A program made the position numbers and the translations under genes. The notes under the pieces are model-generated. The model was given only the letters and a program-made list of their open reading frames with translations. It ran no database searches and was not told where the DNA came from. Positions 52,684 to 59,691 of a stretch of DNA of 64,000 nt are shown one piece after another (within the stretch, counting starts at the first letter, position 1; every line of letters starts with the position of its first letter). Source of the stretch: Thermoplasmata archaeon (GTDB lineage Archaea; Thermoplasmatota; Thermoplasmata; GCA-020350865); NCBI GenBank assembly GCA_020348445.1, contig CP070751.1, positions 4,588,960-4,652,959 of the forward strand. Direction: 5' to 3'.

Positions 52684-52755
52684 TGCAAGATACGGGAGTC
52701 GAACCCGTCTCACCTGCTTGGAGGGCAGGTATGTCGCCTCCAACACCTATCTTGC
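52684..52755 (-). tRNA. tRNA-Gly(TCC) with C33
   Basis: Acceptor GCAAGAT/ATCTTGC, anticodon stem CCTGC/GCAGG with loop CCTCCAA, giving anticodon TCC but C at position 33, and A at position 8. The T-loop is TTCGACT and the discriminator A. Confidence 0.85.
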
Positions 52756-52763
52756 ATATGATA

Positions 52764-52835
52764 TGCGCCCGGAGAGCTTCGAACCCTCTTTTCCTCGCTG
52801 GCTACGAGGTAGTCTACCCATTGACTTACGAGCGC
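52764..52835 (-). tRNA. tRNA-Gly(GCC) with A33
   Basis: Acceptor GCGCTCG/CGGGCGC, perfect anticodon stem CCTCG/CGAGG with loop TAGCCAG, so the anticodon is GCC and position 33 is A rather than U. The T-loop is TTCGAAG and the discriminator A. Confidence 0.83.
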
Positions 52836-52850
52836 AGAAGAAAGACCAAA

Positions 52851-52948
52851 TAGGCGTGGGGGGATTCGAACCCCCAATCTCCCCTTTATCAGAAGGGTGC
52901 GTTGACGGCTCATAAGACCGTTGCGATGCCAGGTTACGCCACACGCCT
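52851..52948 (-). tRNA. tRNA-Ile(GAT) with D-loop intron
   Basis: Acceptor AGGCGTG/CACGCCT, anticodon stem CCCTT/AGGGG with loop CTGATAA, T-loop TTCGAAT. The D-arm carries an extra 24 bases. Removing TCGCAACGG...GCCGTCA restores D-stem GCGT/ACGC with a 9-base loop AACCTGGCA. The insert has an internal ACGG/CCGT helix with unpaired flanks, like a bulge-helix-bulge. This is a non-canonical intron. Confidence 0.85.
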
Positions 52949-52955
52949 ATTCTGA

Positions 52956-53055
52956 TAGTGCCGGGAGGATCCGGCCCTCCATTACCAAGTTTCTTTTAAG
53001 GTCTGTAAACATTCCAAAATCAAAGCCTGGAGTGTTACCATTACACTACGGCACT
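52956..53055 (-). tRNA. tRNA-Gln(TTG) with intron and aberrant T-loop
   Basis: Acceptor AGTGCCG/CGGCACT, D-stem GTGT/ACAC, anticodon stem CCAGG/CTTGG, loop CTTTGA, and an intron of about 29 bases at 37/38. The T-stem GGAGG/CCTCC is perfect, but the loop is GCCGGAT and lacks T54, T55 and A58. It may be non-functional or specialised. Confidence 0.75.
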
Positions 53056-53111
53056 GAAGAAGAAAGATAGAACTAGGACATAGAAGAAGACAAAAGAGAA
53101 TCTTTTTTCCC

Positions 53112-53240
53112 ACCATATCCTAATAAAATCCTTCTTACAGCAAATGGTCTATCTGACCGACAGCTGCGGATGAGAGGAGCACCGAGCTCCGCGTCTCACC
53201 TAATAGGATATGGTACATTAGCTTCCCCGTATGTAAGAAG
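53112..53240. ncRNA. Structured intergenic element with pseudoknot-like pairing
   Basis: Two perfect inverted repeats interleave: CCATATCCTA (53113-53122) with TAGGATATGG (53204-53213), and CTTCTTACA (53131-53139) with TGTAAGAAG (53232-53240). Between them lie hairpins GGTC-TATCT-GACC (53145-53158) and GGATGAGAGGAGC...GCTCCGCGTCTCACC (53167-53200). The a-b-a'-b' order would form a pseudoknot. The strand is unknown; no RNA family was recognised. Confidence 0.5.
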
Positions 53241-53290
53241 TTATATTTATAATTTGCAGTTGATTTTGGATTTTTTTATTTCTAATAAAA

Positions 53291-53364
53291 TGGAGAGGAT
53301 GGGATTCGAACCCATGACGACCGGTTCTTCAAACCGGCGAACTCCCATGCTGTTCTACCTCTCC
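53291..53364 (-). tRNA. tRNA-Phe(GAA)
   Basis: Acceptor GGAGAGG/CCTCTCC, D-stem GAAC/GTTC, anticodon loop TTGAAGA, T-loop TTCGAAT, discriminator A, no intron. Confidence 0.93.
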
Positions 53365-53369
53365 ATGAA

Positions 53370-53441
53370 TCTGCCCCGGGAGATTCGAACTCCCTCATCA
53401 TGGTCTACAGCCATGCATGCTACCATTGACATCAGGGGCAG
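53370..53441 (-). tRNA. tRNA-Tyr(GTA)
   Basis: Acceptor CTGCCCC/GGGGCAG with the C1-G72 pair typical of archaeal Tyr, anticodon stem CATGG/CCATG with loop CTGTAGA, T-loop TTCGAAT, discriminator A, no intron. Confidence 0.93.
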
Positions 53442-53448
53442 TAAAAAA

Positions 53449-53573
53449 TGAGCCTGGAGGGATTCGAACCCCCGATCTTTCGGATTTCTTCCATTAGAGC
53501 TAAATTCGGATCAGCATAGTAAGTTCTAATGCTAAGAGTCCGCTGCTCTAATTCCTAGCTGAGCTACAGGCCC
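53449..53573 (-). tRNA. tRNA-Lys(CTT) with intron
   Basis: Acceptor GGGCCTG/CAGGCTC (one G-U), D-stem GCTC/GAGC, anticodon loop starting CTCTTA, T-loop TTCGAAT. An intron of about 50 bases sits at 37/38. The first anticodon-stem pair is a mismatch. Confidence 0.88.
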
Positions 53574-53580
53574 ATAATGG

Positions 53581-53653
53581 CGGTAGGGGCCGGACTTGCA
53601 CCGACGTTGGCCTGATTAACAGTCAGGAACCATAGCTTCTCGGCCACCCTACC
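53581..53653 (-). tRNA. tRNA-Asn(GTT)
   Basis: Acceptor GGTAGGG/CCCTACC, anticodon stem CCTGA/TCAGG with loop CTGTTAA, T-loop TGCAAGT as in the Cys tRNA here, discriminator G, no intron. Confidence 0.93.
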
Positions 53654-53672
53654 AAATCGAATTAGTAAAAAA

Positions 53673-53769
53673 TGGGAAGTGCAGGATTTGAACCTACATC
53701 CAGTGGAATCTTTATTTCTTTAAAAAAACACCCAAACCACCGAGTCTATCCAGGTTAGCCTAACTCCCC
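53673..53769 (-). tRNA. tRNA-Pro(TGG) with intron
   Basis: Acceptor GGGGAGT/ACTTCCC (one G-U), anticodon stem GGTGG/CCACT with loop TTTGGG before an intron of about 24 bases at 37/38, T-loop TTCAAAT, discriminator A. Confidence 0.9.
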
Positions 53770-54025
53770 AAAACAAGTAAGAAAATACCTGACACTAATC
53801 CAACACGTTTCGAATCCAAGCCCTATGGCCTAAAGGGCTTATTTGGTTTATATGTTGATGTTTGTGTCATAAGCGCAGTGTATGTTAGTTTTGTTATATA
53901 AAATTTTTTAAGAACCAGCAAGGAAATTCGAAAGTCAGAAACATAGCCTCCGCTAACCCCATTGTCCGATTTATATTTTTGATACATCATGTGTATCTGT
54001 GGGCCTTAATTAGGGCGAATGAAAG

Positions 54026-54158
54026 CGCCCACCGAGGGACTCGAACCCCCACAAACCAGATATCTCCAGAGCGATAATAACGGATATAGAAGTATCACCT
54101 TCCGTAGTTTCACCTTCCTTTCAGGAATCTGGTGCACTATCCATTATACTAGGTGGGC
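54026..54158 (-). tRNA. tRNA-Arg(CCT) with intron
   Basis: Acceptor GCCCACC/GGTGGGC, anticodon stem CCAGA/TCTGG with loop TTCCTG before a roughly 59-base intron at 37/38, T-loop TTCGAGT, discriminator G. A gap of 256 bases separates it from tRNA-Pro. That gap holds an AT-rich TTATATAAAATT stretch (53893-53905), a possible internal promoter, and no gene that I can support. Confidence 0.9.
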
Positions 54159-54165
54159 ATATGAG

Positions 54166-54240
54166 CGGTCAGGAGGGGATTTGAACCCCTATCAAAGGAG
54201 TGACAGTCCAGTATGCTAACCTGTTTTACACCACCTGACC
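54166..54240 (-). tRNA. tRNA-Asp(GTC) with weak anticodon stem
   Basis: Acceptor GGTCAGG/CCTGACC, anticodon loop CTGTCAC, T-loop TTCAAAT, discriminator G. Only three of five anticodon-stem pairs form (CTGGA against TCCTT). Confidence 0.85.
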
Positions 54241-54246
54241 ATTAGA

Positions 54247-54315
54247 TGGGTTGGATAGGATTTGCACCCATGTTGGCGGTTTTGGAGACCGACGTATTCT
54301 GGCATTGCTCAACCC
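54247..54315 (-). tRNA. tRNA-Trp(CCA)
   Basis: Anticodon loop CTCCAAA on a CGGT/ACCG stem, T-stem ATGGG/CCTAT with loop TGCAAAT, discriminator A. The acceptor GGGTTGA/CCAACCC has an A-C mismatch at its last pair. It has no intron, although many archaeal Trp tRNAs carry one. Confidence 0.85.
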
Positions 54316-54322
54316 ATGAGGA

Positions 54323-54393
54323 TGGGAAAAGTAGGAATCGAACCCACAATAAGAGAGTCACAGTCTCCCGGTTTACCATTAACCTATTTCCCC
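54323..54393 (-). tRNA. tRNA-His(GTG)
   Basis: Acceptor GGGGAAA/TTTTCCC, D-stem GGTT/AACC, anticodon loop CTGTGAC, T-loop TTCGATT. The discriminator reads A, and no encoded G-1:C73 pair is evident, unlike usual archaeal His tRNAs. Confidence 0.87.
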
Positions 54394-54442
54394 TTCACGA
54401 ATCTTTTAAAATAATCTGATGAGCTTCCTTTTTTTAAGTAGA

Positions 54443-54514
54443 TAACGAGAGGGGAATCGAACCCACCAACATCGGGTCATGGGCCCGACGGTTTTCCAAT
54501 TAGCCTATCTCGAT
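54443..54514 (-). tRNA. Initiator-like tRNA-Met(CAT) with C33
   Basis: Anticodon stem TCGGG/CCCGA has the three G-C pairs of initiator tRNAs and the acceptor begins with an A1-U72 pair, another archaeal initiator mark. The loop CCCATGA has C at position 33. Pair 2-71 is a T-T mismatch and one T-stem pair is broken. Confidence 0.8.
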
Positions 54515-54532
54515 ATGCAGAACTTAAAAAGA

Positions 54533-54607
54533 AGCCACCGGCGGGAATCGAACCTGCGTGGTCTTTCTTACAAGGAAAGTGCAAAAGCCAACATTTGCTA
54601 CGGTGGC
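54533..54607 (-). tRNA. tRNA-Thr(TGT)
   Basis: Acceptor GCCACCG/CGGTGGC, anticodon stem CTTTC/GAAAG with loop CTTGTAA, T-loop TTCGATT, discriminator U as expected for archaeal Thr. It is the first tRNA in the direction of transcription. Confidence 0.93.
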
Positions 54608-54619
54608 AGAAAGTTCGAG

Positions 54620-54686
54620 CTACATCAGAAAATTATTGCGAGTGCGTGGCCTTCGTCTATGCCACTTTCTCGTATCTGTGATGTAG
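54620..54686 (-). ncRNA. Stacked stem-loop at the head of the tRNA array
   Basis: CTACATCA (54620-54627) pairs with TGATGTAG (54679-54686). Inside, CGAG/CTCG and GTGGC/GCCAC continue the stem, separated by internal loops. It sits 13 bases before tRNA-Thr in the transcribed direction and may be a leader structure or a small guide-like RNA. A TATA-like TTTAAATA (minus strand, about 54733-54740) lies upstream. Confidence 0.4.
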
Positions 54687-54744
54687 TTATTCATGTTACC
54701 ACCGAATTAAGCATCGGTTATGTAAGATATGGTATTTAAATTTA

Positions 54745-54807
54745 CCGAAAGGTAAAAGATATTACATCCACGCCAAGACAAAATATGAGTGGGAAGTTCC
54801 ATTGTGA
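54745..54807 (+). pseudogene. Orphan 3' end of a beta-helix surface-protein gene
   Basis: The frame reads PKGKRYYIHAKTKYEWEVPL then stop, matching the C-terminus of the protein encoded at 49574-51523 (GRGYYIHAKTKCEWEVPL). Nothing upstream continues the gene; the tRNA array promoter region begins instead. It is the stump of a paralogue. Confidence 0.8.
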
Positions 54808-54808
54808 G
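54758..54808 (+). repeat. Direct repeat flanking the tRNA array, right copy
   Basis: It matches 51474-51524 at 46 of 51 positions, in the same orientation, 3.28 kb apart. Confidence 0.85.
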
Positions 54809-54863
54809 TTTTTTAGAAAAAACCAACAGTTCCCCATCCAATCCAATCTCTTAGTCGTCATTG

Positions 54864-55012
54864 GGCGCGCAAAAAGGGGCTTGTCGGTGGATTGGGAGGT
54901 CAGGGGAAACGGTGGAGATGGGTTACGGGTAGGGTTGGATTTTTTGGTGATTGATCAGGCAATAACGCTCGTATTTCGTATACAATCTGCGGGTGTTAAC
55001 GCTCTTATCCTG
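54864..55012 (+). repeat. Composite intergenic repeat, copy 11 (B-A)
   Basis: Module B at 54864-54922 (GCGCGCAAAAAGGGGCTTGT) is followed by the linker GTTGGATTTTTTGG and two A units, one with TTCGTATACAATCTGCGGG. It follows the orphan gene tail directly, as module B follows intact surface-protein genes elsewhere. Confidence 0.85.
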
Positions 55013-55059
55013 TCAATAATATATTGTAATTGAAAGAATGAGGGAAATATTATAATGAA

Positions 55060-57537
55060 TCACTGGTGATTCTGAAATATCCCCTTCGTCTCTTCTAAAT
55101 CCCGAAATAAATCAATACTTTCTCTAGCAATAATTGGACTATTACCAATTAATTGGCGAGCTTTTGCCAACTCGTTCAATCGTTTCTTTCCTTCAGCTTT
55201 TTTTAACGTATTGATTAAATTACCCTTATTTCTTTCTTCGTTAAAGAATTCTAAAAGAGTCTTAGAATAATATAAGTAGGTTTCCAATTCTTCCCTTTTT
55301 ACTGATTTAATATCGTCCCTTTCAAAATCCTCTTCCATCTTTATCCCGCATCCTAAACCACAATCAGTTCTGTTCAATAAATCAAGAAGTGATTTCCAAT
55401 TATCCTTTAATTTTAATTTCCTTTGTAACATTAAGATATCATGAAGTAATTGTGTTTCGTCGAGGGATTTCGGTAATGGCATGATTTTCTGGTCCGCATT
55501 TTCGTGTTTATATGCTCCCGACACATCTTGACTTTTATATGATTTAAATATAGCTTCTAATTTTTTTTCCAAATCTTTTTTTACCAATTCAAATGTTACT
55601 GTTGAGAGTGTTTTAGGTTCCTTTTCAATAAGTTCATATGAATCCCTACACTTTCGAATATAATCTCGAGCCAAACCACCGGACATACAATAATTTAAAG
55701 CTGAAAATGGAATTGGTGTGCCAATCACTCTCCTTTTTAATAGGTTTTTCGCTTCCTCAAAATTCAGATAATTTACCTCAATTATTTCGTTAAAAGAACT
55801 GTCAAACGTATCACGAAACGGTAACCCTCGTTGTTCAAACCGGGTAGCTGCACTCTCCGATACCGAAATCAAATAGTAGCAATTATATAAGTGAAATAAA
55901 GCCTTGATATCATTTAAGAAATTCTCCGCTTTTTCAGGTGGTGAGATCTTATCCATCTCATCAATTCCAATAATCACCTTGTATTTATTTTGTGTTAATA
56001 ATGTAATGAAATTTCTGTAATCGTCGATAATGTCGGGCACACTTCTTTGATTTACTGAATATGAAATAGCCTTGTGTTCACCTATATCAACCCCCATTGG
56101 CAATTTAAGTGAACCAGACCAGCCAGAAGTATAAGATAGTTGATATTTTATATTGTCGATATTTTCAATAGCTTTATCCATAATTTCATTTCCAACCTTT
56201 GTTCTCATTGAAGATTTTTTGATATAATAATATGTTAGAATAAATAACACAAGATAAGGAATAGAAATAAAATAGATCCAAGATGGTATCTGTAATAATT
56301 CAAAGCTAATAATATCACCACTAAGATATGTAGATGTAAGTAAAACGGCCGTTAAAGTTAATGTTATTAACATGAAAACTCTCATAGTTGTTTGGGTCAA
56401 TGGATAATAGCGAGTGTGTATTTGTAGATCTCTTCGCAATTCGGATGGAATTTCAACTTCTCCTATAAGCTCTTGAAAATGATGAAATATTTTTTCACGA
56501 GTTTGTTTGGCAAGTTTACGTATTTCAATTGGTGATTTTAGATATTCTAATAGGAGAGCTTTTTGGCAAATCTTTTTAAATATATGCAAAATAAAATCAC
56601 GGGCATCATAATCAATAGGTGCTGAAGTCATCAGTCTTAACACTTTATTATCCAGGTCTTCGACATCCTTTGCAACATCTCCTTTGCATATCTTTCTTAT
56701 CAGAGTTGATTTACCAGATCCACGAGGCCCTGATATCCCGATTGCTGCGCCTTCCATTCCGTCAATTTTCTTTTCAAGTTGAGATATAGATTCTCTTGGG
56801 GTTATATATTTAGGATTGAAAACTTCTGTTAATTTGTCAGTTTTTCTACTTTCCATGGTCACTTCATAGGAGGGTTCGGATAAATCATCAATTATTATTC
56901 TTATTTCTGGTTTTATTCCTTCATTTATGATTTCTTTTCTGGTTCCATCAACATTTTCACTTATTATATCTATTTTCAGTTCGCGTCTCATATCTTCTTG
57001 GAATTGTTCTTTTTCACGGACATACTTCTTTCTAAATAATTGATTTGCTATAAGAAATTGAATTACTATGATAATATATATGCCAAAAATTACAAAACCA
57101 GGATATCTAATGAACCATTCGATCGTTGGAGAAAAGCCAGAAAGAATCGTTGATAAAAGAAAACCTGTTATAAATATTATTCCTGCAATTATTATTGCTG
57201 TTTTTAATAGATCAAATAGAAATATAAAACTGGAATGAGGAGGTTTTACGTTTAATAATTCTGCCTTTCTTTCTGACAATAATTTTTTATTCACAATATA
57301 CTTTCTATAATAACTATCACAAGCTTCTGTAAATACATCTTTCCTATTTTCAATACTTAAATCAAAACTTTCTTGTGAAAAATCACCTTTTTCCACCCCT
57401 CTCTTTATCGCCTCACTGATTTCAGGTTCTCTGAGAGCTTCATTTTTAAAAATTTCCCACTCTTGTGAGGTCATTTGTGGTATTTGACCATCCTTCCTAC
57501 CCTTTTTTATAATTTCAGGACCTGGCATTTTTCTCAC
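55060..57537 (-). CDS. KAP-family membrane P-loop NTPase
   Basis: 825 residues. Walker A is GPRGSGKST (about 270-278) and Walker B is KVIIGIDEMDK (about 520-530). One pair of membrane helices (about 104-133, 141-167) precedes the Walker A, and a second pair (about 384-404, 418-438) is inserted between Walker A and B, the hallmark of the KAP NTPase family. The C-terminal 200 residues are helical. KAP proteins are patchily distributed, often on mobile elements, and some exclude phages. It stands alone between repeat copies and next to the tRNA array, so a defence role is plausible but not shown. Confidence 0.85.
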   Translation of the reverse strand: MRKMPGPEIIKKGRKDGQIPQMTSQEWEIFKNEALREPEISEAIKRGVEKGDFSQESFDLSIENRKDVFTEACDSYYRKYIVNKKLLSERKAELLNVKPPHSSFIFLFDLLKTAIIIAGIIFITGFLLSTILSGFSPTIEWFIRYPGFVIFGIYIIIVIQFLIANQLFRKKYVREKEQFQEDMRRELKIDIISENVDGTRKEIINEGIKPEIRIIIDDLSEPSYEVTMESRKTDKLTEVFNPKYITPRESISQLEKKIDGMEGAAIGISGPRGSGKSTLIRKICKGDVAKDVEDLDNKVLRLMTSAPIDYDARDFILHIFKKICQKALLLEYLKSPIEIRKLAKQTREKIFHHFQELIGEVEIPSELRRDLQIHTRYYPLTQTTMRVFMLITLTLTAVLLTSTYLSGDIISFELLQIPSWIYFISIPYLVLFILTYYYIKKSSMRTKVGNEIMDKAIENIDNIKYQLSYTSGWSGSLKLPMGVDIGEHKAISYSVNQRSVPDIIDDYRNFITLLTQNKYKVIIGIDEMDKISPPEKAENFLNDIKALFHLYNCYYLISVSESAATRFEQRGLPFRDTFDSSFNEIIEVNYLNFEEAKNLLKRRVIGTPIPFSALNYCMSGGLARDYIRKCRDSYELIEKEPKTLSTVTFELVKKDLEKKLEAIFKSYKSQDVSGAYKHENADQKIMPLPKSLDETQLLHDILMLQRKLKLKDNWKSLLDLLNRTDCGLGCGIKMEEDFERDDIKSVKREELETYLYYSKTLLEFFNEERNKGNLINTLKKAEGKKRLNELAKARQLIGNSPIIARESIDLFRDLEETKGIFQNHQ

Positions 57538-57745
57538 CCTTCCTAAATCTTGATAATTTATTATTACCCAAGCCAGGATGTAAGATCAACATCCTATCGT
57601 TTCTAATTTTATACTTAATCCTTCCTTACCTACAGGGATATCCAATGTCTTCCTTACACCCTATCAACCCGATAGAGCATTAATATAATATTATAAAAGT
57701 ATATCGTTCATTTTAAGAAATACTAGGTGTTTGAATAATAGTGTT

Positions 57746-57859
57746 TTATAATAGGCTGTACTCCCCTCTCCTCACAAACTCCACAGCCTCCTCATCCCTG
57801 AGCATCTGCTGCCTGATCTTATGCTTGACATGGCTATTATCTGGACGGAGGTCTGGGGC
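57746..57859 (-). pseudogene. Decayed C-terminal gene fragment
   Basis: An open frame of about 37 codons ends PDNSHVKHKIRQQMLRDEE, then AVEFVRRGEYSLL and a TAA stop. The amphipathic, charged composition looks like a genuine protein C-terminus, but a stop codon (57860-57862) lies just upstream and no start is present. The parent family is not recognised. The rest of 57538-58039 is AT-rich, with a diverged trace of module B/D-like GT-rich sequence at 57840-57960. Confidence 0.4.
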
Positions 57860-58039
57860 CTATCAGGGGAGGTGTACAGCTCCTTGGGGTGAACTGGAGA
57901 GGTGGGTTACGAGACTGGTATATGTGTGTTAGGGATTAGAGGAGGTGACTTTTTGGGAAAGGATTTTTATCTCTGTATAATCGAAGCCTTTTAATATCTA
58001 TAACTCATTTAATATTCTACTGAAAAGGGAGGGTATAAC

Positions 58040-59620
58040 ATGAGTTACTGCACAAATTGTGGAACAAAATTAACTGAGGATTGGGATTTTTGCAGCGAGT
58101 GCGGTGAAAAAATAGCTAAATCAATAGTACACCCGCCACCACCTCCACCCCCACCCCATTCCAATCTCGAGGATGAAGGAGTCCAGAGCAGAGAAAAATC
58201 CACAATACCTGTTGCTTTACCAACTCCACCTCCTCCACCCCCTCCACAGCTACAACCAATTCAACCAACTCAACCCCCTCAATACCAACCCCAATACCAA
58301 TATCCCATGGTAGCCCCAGTTGCAGAAAGGCAAAAGTCAAGAGGACCGATATATGCAATTGTAGCAATAGTTGTAGCAATTGTGGTCTTATTTGCTTTCA
58401 TGAACCTAATAGGGCCAGGAATTAATTATAATCCTTTTTCGGAGGATACTGAAAATAAAGATAGAGACGGGGATGGATACAACAACGATATAGATGCTTT
58501 TCCGGACGATCCCAATGAATGGGAAGATACAGATGGTGACGGTATCGGTAACAATGCCGATACCGACGATGACAATGACGGTTTTTCAGATAGCGAAGAT
58601 ATTTTCCCTTTAAAGGACGTAGGAATCCAAATTAAATTAACTGGTTTTGAAATTGTTGATCCAATTGATTTCTGGGATTCTTATGGTGAAGTTTATTTCC
58701 ATGTATATATAAATGATAGATTCGAGGGAAAAATCGATAATGACGGTGCCACATGGTCTGCATTGCAGGGAAGTTACTACACAATCGATGTATTTTTACC
58801 TTATAATGTTAATGATAATCAAGCAAACACGAAAATAAATATACAGATGTGGGATGATGATTTATTTGATGACGACCTTGTAGATATTGATGGACTTGAT
58901 GAGACTCATGGTTTAACAGTCACATATGATCTATCAAGTGGTCAATGGACTGGCGATGACGATGATGGATACACAGATGGAAGTGATGATGGTACACAGA
59001 ATTCAGATGATGACGATGGCATATTATCATACAGTATTGAAAATTATGATGTAACCTACAATAAAGTTTTTAATTGGATGTATAGTAATAAAGACTTTGA
59101 ATTATCGGTGAATATTCCTCCAGACCTTTATGCATATTATAGTTCACTCCCAAGAACCAGTGATGAGGCATCTTATGTCACATCTGATGATGAGGTTGTT
59201 TCTGAGATAGCCACACTACTTCTTCAAAAAGCTGATGATGAAGGTTACGATTATTATGGGACTGTAAATTTTGTATTAAGATTTGTTCAGAGTATCGAGT
59301 ACACTGCTGATAATGTAAGCACTGGAATGAATGAATATTGGAGATATTCAGTAGAAACTTTGGTAGATGAAAATGGAGATTGTGAAGACACTTCCATCTT
59401 ATTCGCCTCGTTAATGGAAGCTATGGATTATGATGCGGTATTACTTTTACCAACAGGTCATGCGGCAGTTGGAATTTATGGAACAAGTTATAATGGATGG
59501 CGTGTAGAATATCAAGGTAAGGAATATTTCTACTGTGAAACCACAGCTGAGGGATGGGAAATGGGAGAAATGCCTGAAGAATATGAGAATGAAGAAGTGG
59601 ATGTTATTCAAGTCGAGTAG
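58040..59620 (+). CDS. Membrane transglutaminase-like protein with zinc ribbon and calcium repeats
   Basis: 526 residues. The N-terminal zinc ribbon (CTNCGTKLTEDWDFCSECG, residues 4-22) and a Pro/Gln-rich linker are cytoplasmic. A membrane helix (about 107-128) leads to DxDGDG thrombospondin-type-3 calcium repeats (about 140-190), a beta domain (about 195-300) and a C-terminal transglutaminase-like cysteine-protease domain. Its catalytic triad candidates are Cys in NGDCEDTS (about 451), His in TGHAAVG (about 474) and an acidic residue in CETTAEGW (about 500). It may crosslink or cleave surface proteins outside the cell, which suits the many surface proteins encoded nearby. Confidence 0.88.
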   Translation: MSYCTNCGTKLTEDWDFCSECGEKIAKSIVHPPPPPPPPHSNLEDEGVQSREKSTIPVALPTPPPPPPPQLQPIQPTQPPQYQPQYQYPMVAPVAERQKSRGPIYAIVAIVVAIVVLFAFMNLIGPGINYNPFSEDTENKDRDGDGYNNDIDAFPDDPNEWEDTDGDGIGNNADTDDDNDGFSDSEDIFPLKDVGIQIKLTGFEIVDPIDFWDSYGEVYFHVYINDRFEGKIDNDGATWSALQGSYYTIDVFLPYNVNDNQANTKINIQMWDDDLFDDDLVDIDGLDETHGLTVTYDLSSGQWTGDDDDGYTDGSDDGTQNSDDDDGILSYSIENYDVTYNKVFNWMYSNKDFELSVNIPPDLYAYYSSLPRTSDEASYVTSDDEVVSEIATLLLQKADDEGYDYYGTVNFVLRFVQSIEYTADNVSTGMNEYWRYSVETLVDENGDCEDTSILFASLMEAMDYDAVLLLPTGHAAVGIYGTSYNGWRVEYQGKEYFYCETTAEGWEMGEMPEEYENEEVDVIQVE

Positions 59621-59691
59621 TAGGTTTTTTCTACTGTTCCCTATTGGGGTTTACAGAGAAATGAGATTTGTAACAGATAACTTGGTTTATA

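Noticed and set aside
53810..53880. Possible plus-strand tRNA-like sequence containing GTTTCGAATCC
   Set aside because: No acceptor or anticodon stem can be formed around it. It lies in the gap between tRNA-Pro and tRNA-Arg.
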